A DNA stretch of 64,000 nt, from positions 62,001 to 126,000 of the forward strand of contig JAEZKQ010000010.1 in the NCBI GenBank assembly GCA_023436115.1. The letters run 5' to 3'. The translations under genes were made by a program, and so were the position numbers. Of this stretch, positions 35,638-44,394 are shown piece after piece (position 1 is the stretch's first letter; every line of letters starts with the position of its first letter). The notes under the pieces were generated by a model. The model had not been told where the DNA came from. It worked only from the letters and a program-made list of their open reading frames with translations, and did not search any database. Source of the DNA: Bacillota bacterium (lineage in GTDB: Bacteria > Bacillota > Clostridia > Christensenellales > SZUA-584).

Positions 35638-36459
35638 TTAAAACCCTTCGCCCATCACTTCTTTGACATCGGCCACAATCACAAACGCTTTCTCATCGAT
35701 GCTTTTCACGATGCGCTTTAATTTAGCTCCTTCCGTATGCCATCTTAACACACAGAGCAGCACTTCCTTTTGTTGTCCGCTGTATACGCCCCTGGCATCA
35801 ATAGCGGTGACGCCGCGGCTCAGCTTTTCCATAATGACCTTGGAAATTTCTTCGTTTTTGTCACTGATGATGTAAAACGCCTTGGCGATCGCAAGCCCTT
35901 CTGTAATCACATCAATAAGCTTTGATGTGATGTAGAGCGACGCAATGGCGTACAGCGCCGCCTTAGGCTCAAATATAAAGCCCGCAGCCGCAATCACGAG
36001 AAAATCGATCCCAAATACAAAAACGCCGATACCGATAGATTTGAACCGTGAGCAGAGCATCTTGGCGGCCATGTCCGTGCCGCCTGTGCTGCCTCCTGAG
36101 CGCACCACCATACCGATGCCACCGCCCACCAGAACACCGCCATAAACACACCCTAAAAACATATCCTGACTGGACGGAATGGGGTAGATCTCGGCAAGCA
36201 CCGAATACAATACCAGCGCATAAGCGGTACGTATCGCAAAGCTTTTGCCGACGATCTTAAAACCTAAAAAGAACAGCGGTATATTGAGTACGGCGATGCT
36301 GATACCCAATGGGAAACCGAATACATGATAAAGTATAGTGGCGATGCCGCTGATACCGCCTGCTGCGATTTTATTGGGTACAAGAAACAGGTTCAGCCCT
36401 GCCACAGCAAGAGCCACACCGATGGTAATGAGTATGTAGTCTTTGGTGCGCTGTTTCAT
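35638..36459 (-). CDS. YitT-family membrane protein (DUF161 plus DUF2179)
   Basis: The 273-residue protein has five membrane helices in the first 190 residues, with NLFLVPNKIAAGGISGIA and VVRSGGSTGGTDMAAKML typical of the YitT family. The cytosolic C-terminal DUF2179 domain has ISDKNEEISKVIMEKLSRGVT and ends VIVADVKEVMGEGF. Function is unproven. A GGAGG-like site precedes the ATG. Confidence 0.9.
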   Translation of the reverse strand: MKQRTKDYILITIGVALAVAGLNLFLVPNKIAAGGISGIATILYHVFGFPLGISIAVLNIPLFFLGFKIVGKSFAIRTAYALVLYSVLAEIYPIPSSQDMFLGCVYGGVLVGGGIGMVVRSGGSTGGTDMAAKMLCSRFKSIGIGVFVFGIDFLVIAAAGFIFEPKAALYAIASLYITSKLIDVITEGLAIAKAFYIISDKNEEISKVIMEKLSRGVTAIDARGVYSGQQKEVLLCVLRWHTEGAKLKRIVKSIDEKAFVIVADVKEVMGEGF

Positions 36460-36531
36460 TGCGCCTCCTTGAGCGAAGATTAAGCTTATAAGAGCCCGGC
36501 TATTAAAAAGCGGAAGAATTTTTCCTCCGCT

Positions 36532-36891
36532 TTAGTTTTTGTCGTTTTGTTTCGATTTATCAAACCCCATACTAATGGAAATGGCTTCGTCAATGCGAAG
36601 CATATCCTCTTCGCTCAGCCGTCCTACTTTTTTTATCAGCCGGGTCTTGTCAATCGTCCTGATTTGTTCTAAGAGAACAACGCTCTTTTCGCTTAACGCA
36701 TCTTCATCGATGATGATATGCGTCGGCAGGCGCGCCTTGCCAAGATTGGACGTTATGGCTGCAACGATCACCGTTGGGCTAAACCGGTTGCCGGTGTCGT
36801 TTTGTATCACAAGCACGGGACGAATGCCGCCTTGCTCTGATCCTGTAACGGGGTTTAAATCCGCGTAAAAAATATCCCCTCGCTCTATCAT
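36532..36891 (-). CDS. mazF: MazF/PemK-family endoribonuclease toxin
   Basis: The 119-residue protein is close to clostridial and bacillary MazF (NdoA). It starts MIERGDIFYADLNPVTGSEQGG, then RPVLVIQNDTGNRFSPTVIVAAIT, and has the LLEQIRTIDKTRLIKKVG segment. These toxins cut mRNA at short motifs. The normal MazE antitoxin gene is not upstream: the preceding 341 bases hold no convincing frame. The start was set at ATG 36891 after GGGTGGA; an in-frame ATG 14 codons upstream is less likely. Confidence 0.92.
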   Translation of the reverse strand: MIERGDIFYADLNPVTGSEQGGIRPVLVIQNDTGNRFSPTVIVAAITSNLGKARLPTHIIIDEDALSEKSVVLLEQIRTIDKTRLIKKVGRLSEEDMLRIDEAISISMGFDKSKQNDKN

Positions 36892-37232
36892 ATTCCACCC
36901 CGCGTATGCTGTTTTGGTTTCCCTTAATATCATATGAGCAAGCGAGGTGTTGTGTTAGCCCTTTATGACGTGAGTCCGGATGTTTTGTGAAACGTATCTA
37001 TGATACCAAAACCCAAAAAATCCGCATAATATCACTATTTAAACTCAGTGATACAGAACGAAAATCCACCGTCTGAGCACTAAATCTATTTAATTTTTTG
37101 ATTGACATCGACACTATGCGTGTTATTACATACAGCACAATGACCAATCGTGGAATCCATACGAGCCCGCGCGAACCGCGAAGCGTGGACTTGCAGAATC
37201 AGACAAGTGTATATTTGCGCAGAAGTTGCCGT
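36892..37232. other. Gene-free stretch upstream of mazF
   Basis: No antitoxin-like gene, RNA gene or terminator was found. The only minus-strand frame of note is 36 codons long with no family resemblance. A short perfect inverted repeat GTATC-TAT-GATAC lies at 36994-37006. Confidence 0.45.
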
Positions 37233-38018
37233 TTATCCGAGCAGTTCCAGTGCGTTACCGCACATTATTCTCTCGATGTCTTCGGCGGGAAGATCCAGCG
37301 ATCTGATATGCTCAATCTCGTCATCGGCGCGCTTCCAGGGTGAATCGGTGCCAAACAACACGCGATGGGCGCCGTGCCGGCGAATCATCCGGGACATATC
37401 CTCACTTTGGAGCGCATAATACGAATACGATGTATCGATATAAATAGGCAAACCCAGAAGCACATCTTCCACATCGCGCCACAATGCATGGGAACCCATA
37501 TGTGCGGCGACGAGCTTAAGCCCGGGTGTATTGTCCACAATGCGGCGGATCATGAGCGGTGTGCAGCGCACGGGGGCTGGGCAGCCGATATCCACACCCG
37601 CATGCAGCACGACGATAAGACCAAGGTCGCGCAGCGCCGCATAACGCGGCATCATGCGCGGATCGTCCGCAAAAAAATGCTGGTAATCGGGGTGAAGCTT
37701 GATCCCTTTAAAGCCGTCTGTTTTTAGCTGCGCGGCAACGTCAATAAAGCCGTCGTCATCGGGATGCAGCGCACCGAAAAACAGCAGCTTCTCATCCGTA
37801 TTGCGCAGGGCCCAGTCGTTGATGACATTTACCTGCGAGGGCTTTGTGGCCACAGGCAGCACCACAGCCTTGTCGATGCCGCAAGCAGCCATGTGCTTTT
37901 TTAAGCCATCCGCCGTACCGTCGTGCTGCGCACTGATGTTGGCGTTGTTTTCGAGCCTGCCGATTGCCGAAGCCGCCAGCGAATCGGCAAAGCAGTGAGT
38001 ATGAAAATCGATTATCAT
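37233..38018 (-). CDS. Amidohydrolase-2 family metal-dependent hydrolase
   Basis: The 261-residue TIM-barrel protein starts MIIDFHTHCF with the HxH metal motif. It has KGIKLHPDYQHF near residue 105, VVLHAGVD near 135, AAHMGSHALW near 170, and FGTDSPW near 226, the usual metal-ligand order of the Amidohydrolase_2 family. Members include decarboxylases and hydrolases; the substrate cannot be told. It appears to be transcribed alone. Confidence 0.85.
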   Translation of the reverse strand: MIIDFHTHCFADSLAASAIGRLENNANISAQHDGTADGLKKHMAACGIDKAVVLPVATKPSQVNVINDWALRNTDEKLLFFGALHPDDDGFIDVAAQLKTDGFKGIKLHPDYQHFFADDPRMMPRYAALRDLGLIVVLHAGVDIGCPAPVRCTPLMIRRIVDNTPGLKLVAAHMGSHALWRDVEDVLLGLPIYIDTSYSYYALQSEDMSRMIRRHGAHRVLFGTDSPWKRADDEIEHIRSLDLPAEDIERIMCGNALELLG

Positions 38019-38090
38019 TTGTTGACTCCGCTAGGTTATGTTCAGACACCATATTACACCAAGCGGCGTTTTTTGTGAAGGAAAAGGCTG

Positions 38091-38918
38091 CTAAATCATA
38101 TCCTCCGAAAACTCGACGCGCTTGCCGAAGACATCTTTGATCGTCTCAATAATACGTTCATCCCAGAAACGGTCTTTATTGTGCACCACGATGGACAGCG
38201 GTGCCATATTCACAAGAGCGCTGAGCAGCGCATCGTCCTTGTCGATACGTTCGCCCGAAAACCGGCACTTTAATAGACAAAGCCGATCGTCCAGCAGCAT
38301 ATATTCACCATCGCCGTCGACACAGATATGCACTTGGCGCACACGGGGGATACGTATTCTTACAAACAGCCGTAATATTTCAACAAACTCGGCATATTCA
38401 CGTTTTTTGATATACTCTTCCACACAGAGCGCAAGCTCTTTTTCCCACGATTCCAAATAGTCCTTCATGCGAAAACGCATAAAGCCTTCCAGCATTACGG
38501 TATCGGCCTCGTTCTGCGCAAGCATATCGCTCAGGCGCTGCTTCACATCGATTTTGCACAAAGCGACCTCGTTCTTCTGTCCTGATGTGCCGTACCACAG
38601 CCTCTTTAACGCTTTTACGAGTATATCACACTGCTCTTTTTCGGACAGGAAATAATACTCCTGCTTTAACAGCCGTACCATATGACGAATCTGCAGATTC
38701 TCCACGATGATATCGGAAAGTATCGCACAAAGCATGGTGTGCTCTTTTTCTTCACAATGATCACAATCGGAAAGGCACACCTTTGCGATGCGCCCTTCAG
38801 TACCGTCAATCTCATCGATACTCACAATACAGCCCTGACGCAACGCGTCATGCATGCGGTTCGATATGAGCGGTGCCAACTCAAGGCCCTGATCTTCTAT
38901 TCCAATAATAATATTCAA
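38091..38918 (-). CDS. YtxC-like sporulation protein
   Basis: The 275-residue protein resembles the YtxC sporulation family, with VENLQIRHMVRLLKQEYYFL near residue 70, MRFRMKDYLESWEKELALCVEEYI in the middle, and SIVVHNKDRF near the end. The function of YtxC is unknown. Translation probably starts at TTG 38918, about 8 bases after AGGGTG. A mother-cell-type promoter pattern (38949-38975) lies just upstream, in keeping with sporulation expression. Confidence 0.8.
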   Translation of the reverse strand: MNIIIGIEDQGLELAPLISNRMHDALRQGCIVSIDEIDGTEGRIAKVCLSDCDHCEEKEHTMLCAILSDIIVENLQIRHMVRLLKQEYYFLSEKEQCDILVKALKRLWYGTSGQKNEVALCKIDVKQRLSDMLAQNEADTVMLEGFMRFRMKDYLESWEKELALCVEEYIKKREYAEFVEILRLFVRIRIPRVRQVHICVDGDGEYMLLDDRLCLLKCRFSGERIDKDDALLSALVNMAPLSIVVHNKDRFWDERIIETIKDVFGKRVEFSEDMI

Positions 38919-38948
38919 TCAACGTCACCCTTTTTTCATGGTTCTATA

Positions 38949-38975
38949 TAATTTATGCCGGGCTAAAATAAACGT
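38949..38975 (-). promoter_or_regulatory. SigK/SigE-like promoter of the ytxC-like gene
   Basis: Minus strand AC (38974-38975), 16 bases, CATAAATTA (38949-38957). This matches the AC-N16-CATANNNTA pattern of late mother-cell promoters, 31 bases before the start codon. Confidence 0.55.
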
Positions 38976-39109
38976 TTCTCACATTAATCTTTGCAGCGAA
39001 ATAAAATAATCTCGTTGTAATTTTTGTAAGTTGCCCGTTGACTGATCGTCGTGTTGTTATGGTATAAATTGGTGATATCATTTTTCGCTATTTATATAGG
39101 GAGGGCATT

Positions 39110-39211
39110 ATGCCGCTGCTGGATATTTCCGATTTAAAGAAACATTTCAAAAACATCAAAGCCGTTCGGGATGGCACTTGTGCTGTTAACGGTCAGCATG
39201 TTACTTTATAA
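39110..39211 (+). pseudogene. Remnant of an ABC transporter ATPase gene
   Basis: GGGAGGG precedes an ATG that opens a 33-codon frame, MPLLDISDLKKHFKNIKAV plus 14 more residues. The first part matches the N-terminus of ABC transporter ATP-binding subunits, but the frame ends before any Walker A motif. It looks like the 5' stump of a deleted gene whose promoter and ribosome binding site remain. Confidence 0.6.
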
Positions 39212-39236
39212 CAAAAAGCAAAGAGTGTGATAGGCC

Positions 39237-39779
39237 ATGAGCGATAGGATACTTGAGACGGCGGAAAAATACAGACAGCTTGCGCAGGACATCTCTGTGT
39301 TTGAAGCGGATAAGAGCTTTGATAACAGTCTGCCCATGCAGATGCAGACGGCATTGCTGCGCCTCTATTACGCCAAGTCACTGGAGGCCCGTCTGGATAA
39401 ATGCGAAGCGCTGCTTACTGAGGAGACCGAGCAGGAAACGGTGGATGTGTTAACACAGGCCGCCCAGACCGTTGACGATGCAGCAGCCAGCGCGATGGGC
39501 CAGATCGAGGACTATGGCAGGCAGGATGCTGCTTTTGCCCGTATGCTTGATGCGCTCTCGATGGGAACAACGGGCGAGGGGCTTAAAGACCTGCTCTGCA
39601 AGCTTTATAAATGCGAGAACATCATCGCCATGGCTTACAGTTATGCGTCGGCCCATTCTTATACGACCACACCTGAAGAATATATGAAGACGCGAATGGA
39701 CATAGACATCGAGGCGCTGTTTGAACAGCGGGAGACGCTGCTTGACAGCATCGCGGGGGCTTTAGAGGAAGCATCATGA
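39237..39779 (+). CDS. Hypothetical helical protein
   Basis: I do not recognise this 180-residue protein. It is acidic and rich in Ala, Leu, Glu and Asp, with long predicted helices (ILETAEKYRQLAQDISVFEAD, VDVLTQAAQTVDDAAASAMG), and has no signal peptide or membrane segment. It lies 25 bases behind the ABC ATPase stump and may now be expressed from that gene's old promoter. No clear ribosome binding site precedes the ATG. Confidence 0.6.
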   Translation: MSDRILETAEKYRQLAQDISVFEADKSFDNSLPMQMQTALLRLYYAKSLEARLDKCEALLTEETEQETVDVLTQAAQTVDDAAASAMGQIEDYGRQDAAFARMLDALSMGTTGEGLKDLLCKLYKCENIIAMAYSYASAHSYTTTPEEYMKTRMDIDIEALFEQRETLLDSIAGALEEAS

Positions 39780-40091
39780 GCGTTGCATTGATATGGTTGT
39801 TTCGTTTAGTTCATGAGTGGTATTTTGATAGCTAAAGTATAGATTGCTTTCTCTTCGGATATTTGGGCTTATAATAAAGCTGGCCGGCACCGCAAAACAT
39901 GGCCGGTGAGTTTTTCAATTTATAAAAACAATGTGTAAGATATAGTATTCTTGAAACCATTGCTGCGATGATGCTATAATTCCCAAGTAGCATTTGACAA
40001 TTTCGGGGAAGTCTCTTTGGTCGTGTTTTTCAAGTAAATGGATGGACGATTTGTATGCAAGTTTCCCCTCAGACATCAACAAGGAGTATCT
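39780..40091 (+). promoter_or_regulatory. Intergenic region with the tex promoter
   Basis: A weak terminator-like hairpin (CCGGC 39884-39888 with GCCGG 39902-39906, then T's) may end the preceding gene. A promoter follows: TTGAAA (39951-39956), 18-base spacer, TATAAT (39975-39980). The leader to the tex start is about 105 bases and holds nothing else I can identify. Confidence 0.6.
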
Positions 40092-42236
40092 ATGATCAAT
40101 ATCGCAAAACAGATCGCTGACGAACTGCAAATTAAAGAAGCGCAGGTTCAAAGCGCCATATCGCTGTTGGATCAGGGCAATACCGTCCCTTTCATCGCGC
40201 GGTACAGAAAGGAAGTCACCGGCTCTCTCACGGACGAAACGCTGCGTCAGCTGGCCGACAGGCTGGAATATCTGCGCAAGCTGGAAGAGCGCAAGGAAGA
40301 GGTTATCCGGCTGATCAGCGAGCAGGGCAAAATGACGGACGAGCTCAAAGCCAAGATAGAAGCCGCGCAGGGCGTTACCGAGGTAGACGATATATATCGC
40401 CCATACCGCCCCAAACGGCGCACACGCGCAACGATCGCCAAGGAAAAGGGCTTAGAGCCGCTGGCGCTGCTGATATGGGAACAGCAGACGAGCGACGCAG
40501 ATATTGATATTATCGCGGCGGACTATGTGAACGCGGAAAAGGAAGTGGAAAGCGCCAAGGCAGCGGTGGCGGGTGCGCTGGATATCATCGCGGAAATGGT
40601 GTCCGACGATGCAGATCTTCGAAAACAGCTTCGTGAATGGGTGAGGCGCAACGGTCTCGCCGTCTCCAAAGCGGCGGTGGACAAAAGCACAGTTTACGAT
40701 ATGTATTACGATTTCTCCGAACCGGTGGCAAAGCTTGTGCCCCACAGGGTGTTGGCGCTTAACCGCGGTGAGAAGGAAAAGATTCTGAGTGTCAAGCTGG
40801 ATGCCGAAGAGAAGGGCGCGGTGGCGCTGATGCACAGAGCTGTATTCAAACCGCGCTGGCAGAGCGCATACTTACAGTCGGCGCTGGAAGACGCGTATAA
40901 GCGGCTCGTTTTCCCGTCCATCGAGCGCGAGATACGCGGCGAGCTCACAGAAGCCGCCGAGGAGCAGGCCATCAAGGTGTTCGGCGAGAACCTTAAGAAT
41001 CTGCTGCTTCAGCCGCCCGTGCATGGAAAAACTGTACTGGGTTTAGACCCGGGTTTTCGAACAGGCAATAAAGTGGCCGTGGTCGATCCCACGGGCAAGG
41101 TGCTGGAAACGGGCGTGGTGTATATGACGCTGGAGCATCACGACATAGCCAAAGCTAAGGACTATCTAAAAAAGCTCATCGACAAGCATAAAGTGGATAT
41201 TATCGCCATCGGCAACGGTACGGCTTCCAAGGAAACCGAAGCCGTGGTAGCGGAACTCATCAAAATGCTCTCAAGGCCCGTTTTCTATATGGTCGTCAGC
41301 GAAGCGGGCGCTTCGGTTTATTCGGCGTCTGCGCTGGGCACCGAGGAATTTCCGGAGTTCGACGTGGCGCTGCGCAGCGCGGTTTCCATCGCTCGGCGGC
41401 TTCAGGACCCGCTGGCCGAGCTGGTCAAGATAGACCCCAAGGCCATCGGTGTGGGGCAATATCAGCACGACGTGAACCAAAAGCGCCTTGCGGAAATGCT
41501 GGGCGGCGTGGTAGAAGACTGCGTGAACGCGGTGGGTGTGGATTTAAACACGGCATCACCTTCGCTGCTTAAATACATTTCGGGTATAACAGCTGCCGTG
41601 GCCAAAAACATCGTGGAAATGCGCGAAAGCCAAGGCGGCTTCAAAGACCGTCAGCAGCTCAAAAAAGTAAAAGGCCTTGGCGGCAAGGCGTTTGAGCAAT
41701 GCGCGGGCTTTATGCGCATACCCGGCGCGGAAAATATACTCGACAACACGGCGATCCATCCCGAATCCTACGGTGCGGTGGGTCTGCTTATGAAAAAGCA
41801 GGGCGTTAAGCTATCGGACGAAAAGGATCTGGAAACGCTGCGGCAACAGGTGGACAAATGGGATGTGCGCACGCTGGCCGCATCGGTGGGCATCGGCGAG
41901 CCCACGCTTAAGGATATATTTGAAGAGCTCAAAAAGCCGGGCCGCGACCCGCGTGACGCGTTTGAACAGCCTGTGTTTCGCAGCGATGTGATGCATTTAG
42001 AAGACCTGAAAGAGGGCATGGTATTAACGGGGACGGTGCGCAATGTGATCGACTTCGGCGCGTTTGTGGATATCGGTGTGCATCAGGATGGCCTTGTGCA
42101 TATCTCGCAGCTGGCCGACAGGTTTGTGAAGCATCCTATGGATGTGGTCAAAACAGGGGATGTGGTGAAGGTCAAAGTGCTTGCGGTTGATGTGGGTAAA
42201 AAACGCATATCCTTAACAATGAAAAATGTGAATTAG
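40092..42236 (+). CDS. tex: Tex-family RNA-binding protein with S1 domain
   Basis: The 714-residue protein has the full Tex order. The helical N-terminal part includes GNTVPFIARYRKEVTGSL and DDIYRPYRPKRRTRATIA. A YqgF-like domain has VLGLDPGFRTGNKVAVVD near residue 315. Helix-hairpin-helix motifs follow (LLKYISGITAAVAKNIV), and the protein ends in an S1 RNA-binding domain (GMVLTGTVRNVIDFGAFVDI near residue 640). Tex acts in transcription-related processes and stress tolerance in several bacteria. AAGGAG lies 7 bases before the ATG. Confidence 0.95.
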   Translation: MINIAKQIADELQIKEAQVQSAISLLDQGNTVPFIARYRKEVTGSLTDETLRQLADRLEYLRKLEERKEEVIRLISEQGKMTDELKAKIEAAQGVTEVDDIYRPYRPKRRTRATIAKEKGLEPLALLIWEQQTSDADIDIIAADYVNAEKEVESAKAAVAGALDIIAEMVSDDADLRKQLREWVRRNGLAVSKAAVDKSTVYDMYYDFSEPVAKLVPHRVLALNRGEKEKILSVKLDAEEKGAVALMHRAVFKPRWQSAYLQSALEDAYKRLVFPSIEREIRGELTEAAEEQAIKVFGENLKNLLLQPPVHGKTVLGLDPGFRTGNKVAVVDPTGKVLETGVVYMTLEHHDIAKAKDYLKKLIDKHKVDIIAIGNGTASKETEAVVAELIKMLSRPVFYMVVSEAGASVYSASALGTEEFPEFDVALRSAVSIARRLQDPLAELVKIDPKAIGVGQYQHDVNQKRLAEMLGGVVEDCVNAVGVDLNTASPSLLKYISGITAAVAKNIVEMRESQGGFKDRQQLKKVKGLGGKAFEQCAGFMRIPGAENILDNTAIHPESYGAVGLLMKKQGVKLSDEKDLETLRQQVDKWDVRTLAASVGIGEPTLKDIFEELKKPGRDPRDAFEQPVFRSDVMHLEDLKEGMVLTGTVRNVIDFGAFVDIGVHQDGLVHISQLADRFVKHPMDVVKTGDVVKVKVLAVDVGKKRISLTMKNVN

Positions 42237-42244
42237 AGGTTAAG

Positions 42245-42922
42245 ATGAAACTGGCGGTATTCGATTTTGACGGGACGCTGTTTCCCCAGGACACGCTGCC
42301 CTTTTTGCTAAAGCAGTGGCGCGAGCAAAAGCTATCAATGCGACGGCTGATGGTCACTTATGCGATGGTCGGCGTCATGTACATACGCTATAAGCTGGGG
42401 TTGTATGGCAGCATGTCGCGGGAGCACATGCGCAAAAAAGCCATGCAGCGTTTCACGCATATATTCCACGCTATGACGAAAGAAGATGTGGATACGTTCT
42501 TTGAGCGCTGCGCAAGGATTATCGTGCAAAGCCTGAATACCGCTGTGGTCGCTGAAATGAGAAACAAAAAAGCAGGCGGATTTCATACCGTGCTGCTCTC
42601 AGGCGGCTATCAAAGGCTGATGGACTATGTGGGCGCGTCGCTATCGTTTGATACCGTGATCGGTACGGCGCTCAAGTATAAGCAAGATACTGTGGACGCG
42701 TCCCAAACGCTGGATATCGTCTCCGGCGATGAGAAGGCTCAGCGGCTGAACGACGCTTTTTCAAGCGTACAAGTGGATTGGGAGCAAAGCTGCGCTTATG
42801 CCGACAGCCTGTCAGATATGCCAATACTGCGTCTTGTGGGGCATCCCGTCGTTGTGAACCCCGACCCGGGCCTTGCAAAAGAGCTCGAAACTACGGGCTG
42901 GCCTGTGCTGTCCGAAGCTTAA
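42245..42922 (+). CDS. HAD-IB family phosphatase (SerB-like)
   Basis: The 225-residue protein has the HAD motif I FDFDGTLFPQD at residue 5, motif II LLSGGYQRLMDYV near residue 118, and motif III/IV AYADSLSDMPILRLVGHPVVVNPDPGL near residue 182. It belongs to the subgroup with SerB and CicA; the substrate is unknown. The gene starts 9 bases after tex, probably in the same transcript, and overlaps the convergent MBL gene by 4 bases. Confidence 0.88.
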   Translation: MKLAVFDFDGTLFPQDTLPFLLKQWREQKLSMRRLMVTYAMVGVMYIRYKLGLYGSMSREHMRKKAMQRFTHIFHAMTKEDVDTFFERCARIIVQSLNTAVVAEMRNKKAGGFHTVLLSGGYQRLMDYVGASLSFDTVIGTALKYKQDTVDASQTLDIVSGDEKAQRLNDAFSSVQVDWEQSCAYADSLSDMPILRLVGHPVVVNPDPGLAKELETTGWPVLSEA

Positions 42923-43548
42923 ACCGAATAAGAAGCAAGCTGCTCGCCGCGCTGAATCGGCTTGCCGTGCGCCGGACAGACCCATGTAAAAGCAATTGAC
43001 GCGATTTTCTTGATGGATAGCAGCATTTGTTCGTAATCCCAGTCCCAAGCAGCAGGATAAGGAATGAGCTTGCCCTTTTTGTTCTCCAGCAGATCTCCCG
43101 CAAAAAGGACACCGTCATATAAAAAGCAGACGTGCCCCGGCGTATGGCCGGGCGACGGCAAAATCTGAATGCCATTTATGGCGTTGCCGCTGAACGCTTT
43201 TAGATTTGCCGGCTTTTTTACTCTTATGATGCGTGACAAGTATTTTTTAAAGCTGTGTCGATCTTTTTCTCCCATGATATAGGGAATATCCTCCGCCGAG
43301 GCCCAGACGGTCGCGTCGGTGGCTTCCTGAAGCAACGCCGCGCTGCCGATATGATCCAGATCATGGTGGGTAATAAGGATATGTCCTATATCTTTGGGGT
43401 TAACACCAAGCGACGAGAGCTCGCGCAGTATGCGGGAACCGTTAAACCCCATGCTGGTGTCGATGAGAACAGGCTCGGGTGTGTAAACGAGATAAGCATA
43501 GCTTAGTGCTGTCGAATCCAATAAATATACATTTTCCGTGACTTTCAT
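42919..43548 (-). CDS. Metallo-beta-lactamase-fold hydrolase
   Basis: The 209-residue protein shows the MBL metal motif ITHHDLDHIGSA near residue 59, then SPGHTPGHVCFL near residue 132, FAGDLL near 149, and CPAHGKP near residue 192. This is the glyoxalase-II-like branch; the substrate is unknown. It lies 42 bases behind the padR-type gene on the same strand, so it is probably regulated by it. AGAGG precedes the ATG. Confidence 0.88.
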   Translation of the reverse strand: MKVTENVYLLDSTALSYAYLVYTPEPVLIDTSMGFNGSRILRELSSLGVNPKDIGHILITHHDLDHIGSAALLQEATDATVWASAEDIPYIMGEKDRHSFKKYLSRIIRVKKPANLKAFSGNAINGIQILPSPGHTPGHVCFLYDGVLFAGDLLENKKGKLIPYPAAWDWDYEQMLLSIKKIASIAFTWVCPAHGKPIQRGEQLASYSV

Positions 43549-43590
43549 ATTTTCCTCTTTCGTTTATAAAAATGAACGCCTGATGTGTTA

Positions 43591-44151
43591 TCAAACGTTT
43601 TTTGCTTCATTCAAATCGGCGATGCATTCTGTGGCCCATTTTATGGTGGTTTCTATATTCATCAGAGCGCGGCGCAGTATAAATGTCCAATAGAGCTCCT
43701 CGCCGCCGATAAGCTCTAGCTTCTGGGCATAAAGCTGCGTCATCTTTATATAGGATTTGATCTCTTCACGCTGCTTGACCTTCTCGCGAACCAGTCTTTT
43801 AAACTGTTTGATCAACTCAGCCTTAGACAGGTTTGAACCGAAGAACAGCCGCAGACAGAACTCGTCTCGTTTTTCTTTGGAAAGTTTATCCGGAAAGTGC
43901 GCGATCCACTTTTTGAAAGCGGTTTTTCCTGCGGTGGTGATGCTGTATATGCGTTTGTCCGGCTTATCAGACTGCGGCTGAATCACAGAAATTAAATAGC
44001 CCTCGCTTTGAAGTGTATTGAGCTCACGGTATATCTGGCTGATACTTGCGAACCAGAAATTCTTAATCGAGTCATCAAACAGTTTCTTAAGATCGTAGCC
44101 TGTCATGTCCTGATAATTGAGAAGACCGAGAATCGCATATCGAAGAGCCAT
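43591..44151 (-). CDS. PadR-family transcriptional regulator
   Basis: The 186-residue protein starts MALRYAILGLLNYQDMTGYDLKKLF and has the PadR winged helix (FASISQIYRELNTLQSEGYL, then DKRIYSITTAGKTAFKKW). A helical C-terminal dimerisation domain completes it. It is probably autoregulated through the palindrome overlapping its promoter and controls the MBL-fold gene downstream. The ATG at 44151 was chosen because the promoter lies between it and longer frames. Confidence 0.92.
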   Translation of the reverse strand: MALRYAILGLLNYQDMTGYDLKKLFDDSIKNFWFASISQIYRELNTLQSEGYLISVIQPQSDKPDKRIYSITTAGKTAFKKWIAHFPDKLSKEKRDEFCLRLFFGSNLSKAELIKQFKRLVREKVKQREEIKSYIKMTQLYAQKLELIGGEELYWTFILRRALMNIETTIKWATECIADLNEAKNV

Positions 44152-44169
44152 GTGTTTACTCCTGAAATA

Positions 44170-44213
44170 ATATTCTACATGTAGAATATAAGAGGTATGG
44201 GGATTTATGTCAA
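44170..44213 (-). promoter_or_regulatory. padR promoter and 20-bp palindromic operator
   Basis: Minus-strand promoter TTGACA (44208-44213), 17-base spacer, TATATT (44185-44190). A perfect 20-bp palindrome, ATATTCTACATGTAGAATAT (44170-44189), overlaps the -10 box and contains the ACAT/ATGT core known from PadR operators. Confidence 0.85.
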
Positions 44214-44299
44214 GAAATATAAATGCAGCCGTTAAAGAATATATGGGCAAATATTTTCGTTTATGAGCAAAAGCACCATTGGTATAAGGCGTTTAAAAA

Positions 44300-44338
44300 G
44301 AAAAATGCTCCGCTCATACATATAGCACAAAGCGGAGC
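44300..44338 (-). terminator. Terminator of the sleL-like gene
   Basis: Stem GCTCCGCT / AGCGGAGC with a T-run on the minus strand. Confidence 0.8.
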
Positions 44339-44394
44339 GTGACAACGCGGAAAAAAGAATCGGTGGTTTTAAAAAGACCAGCATGAAAAGCATT

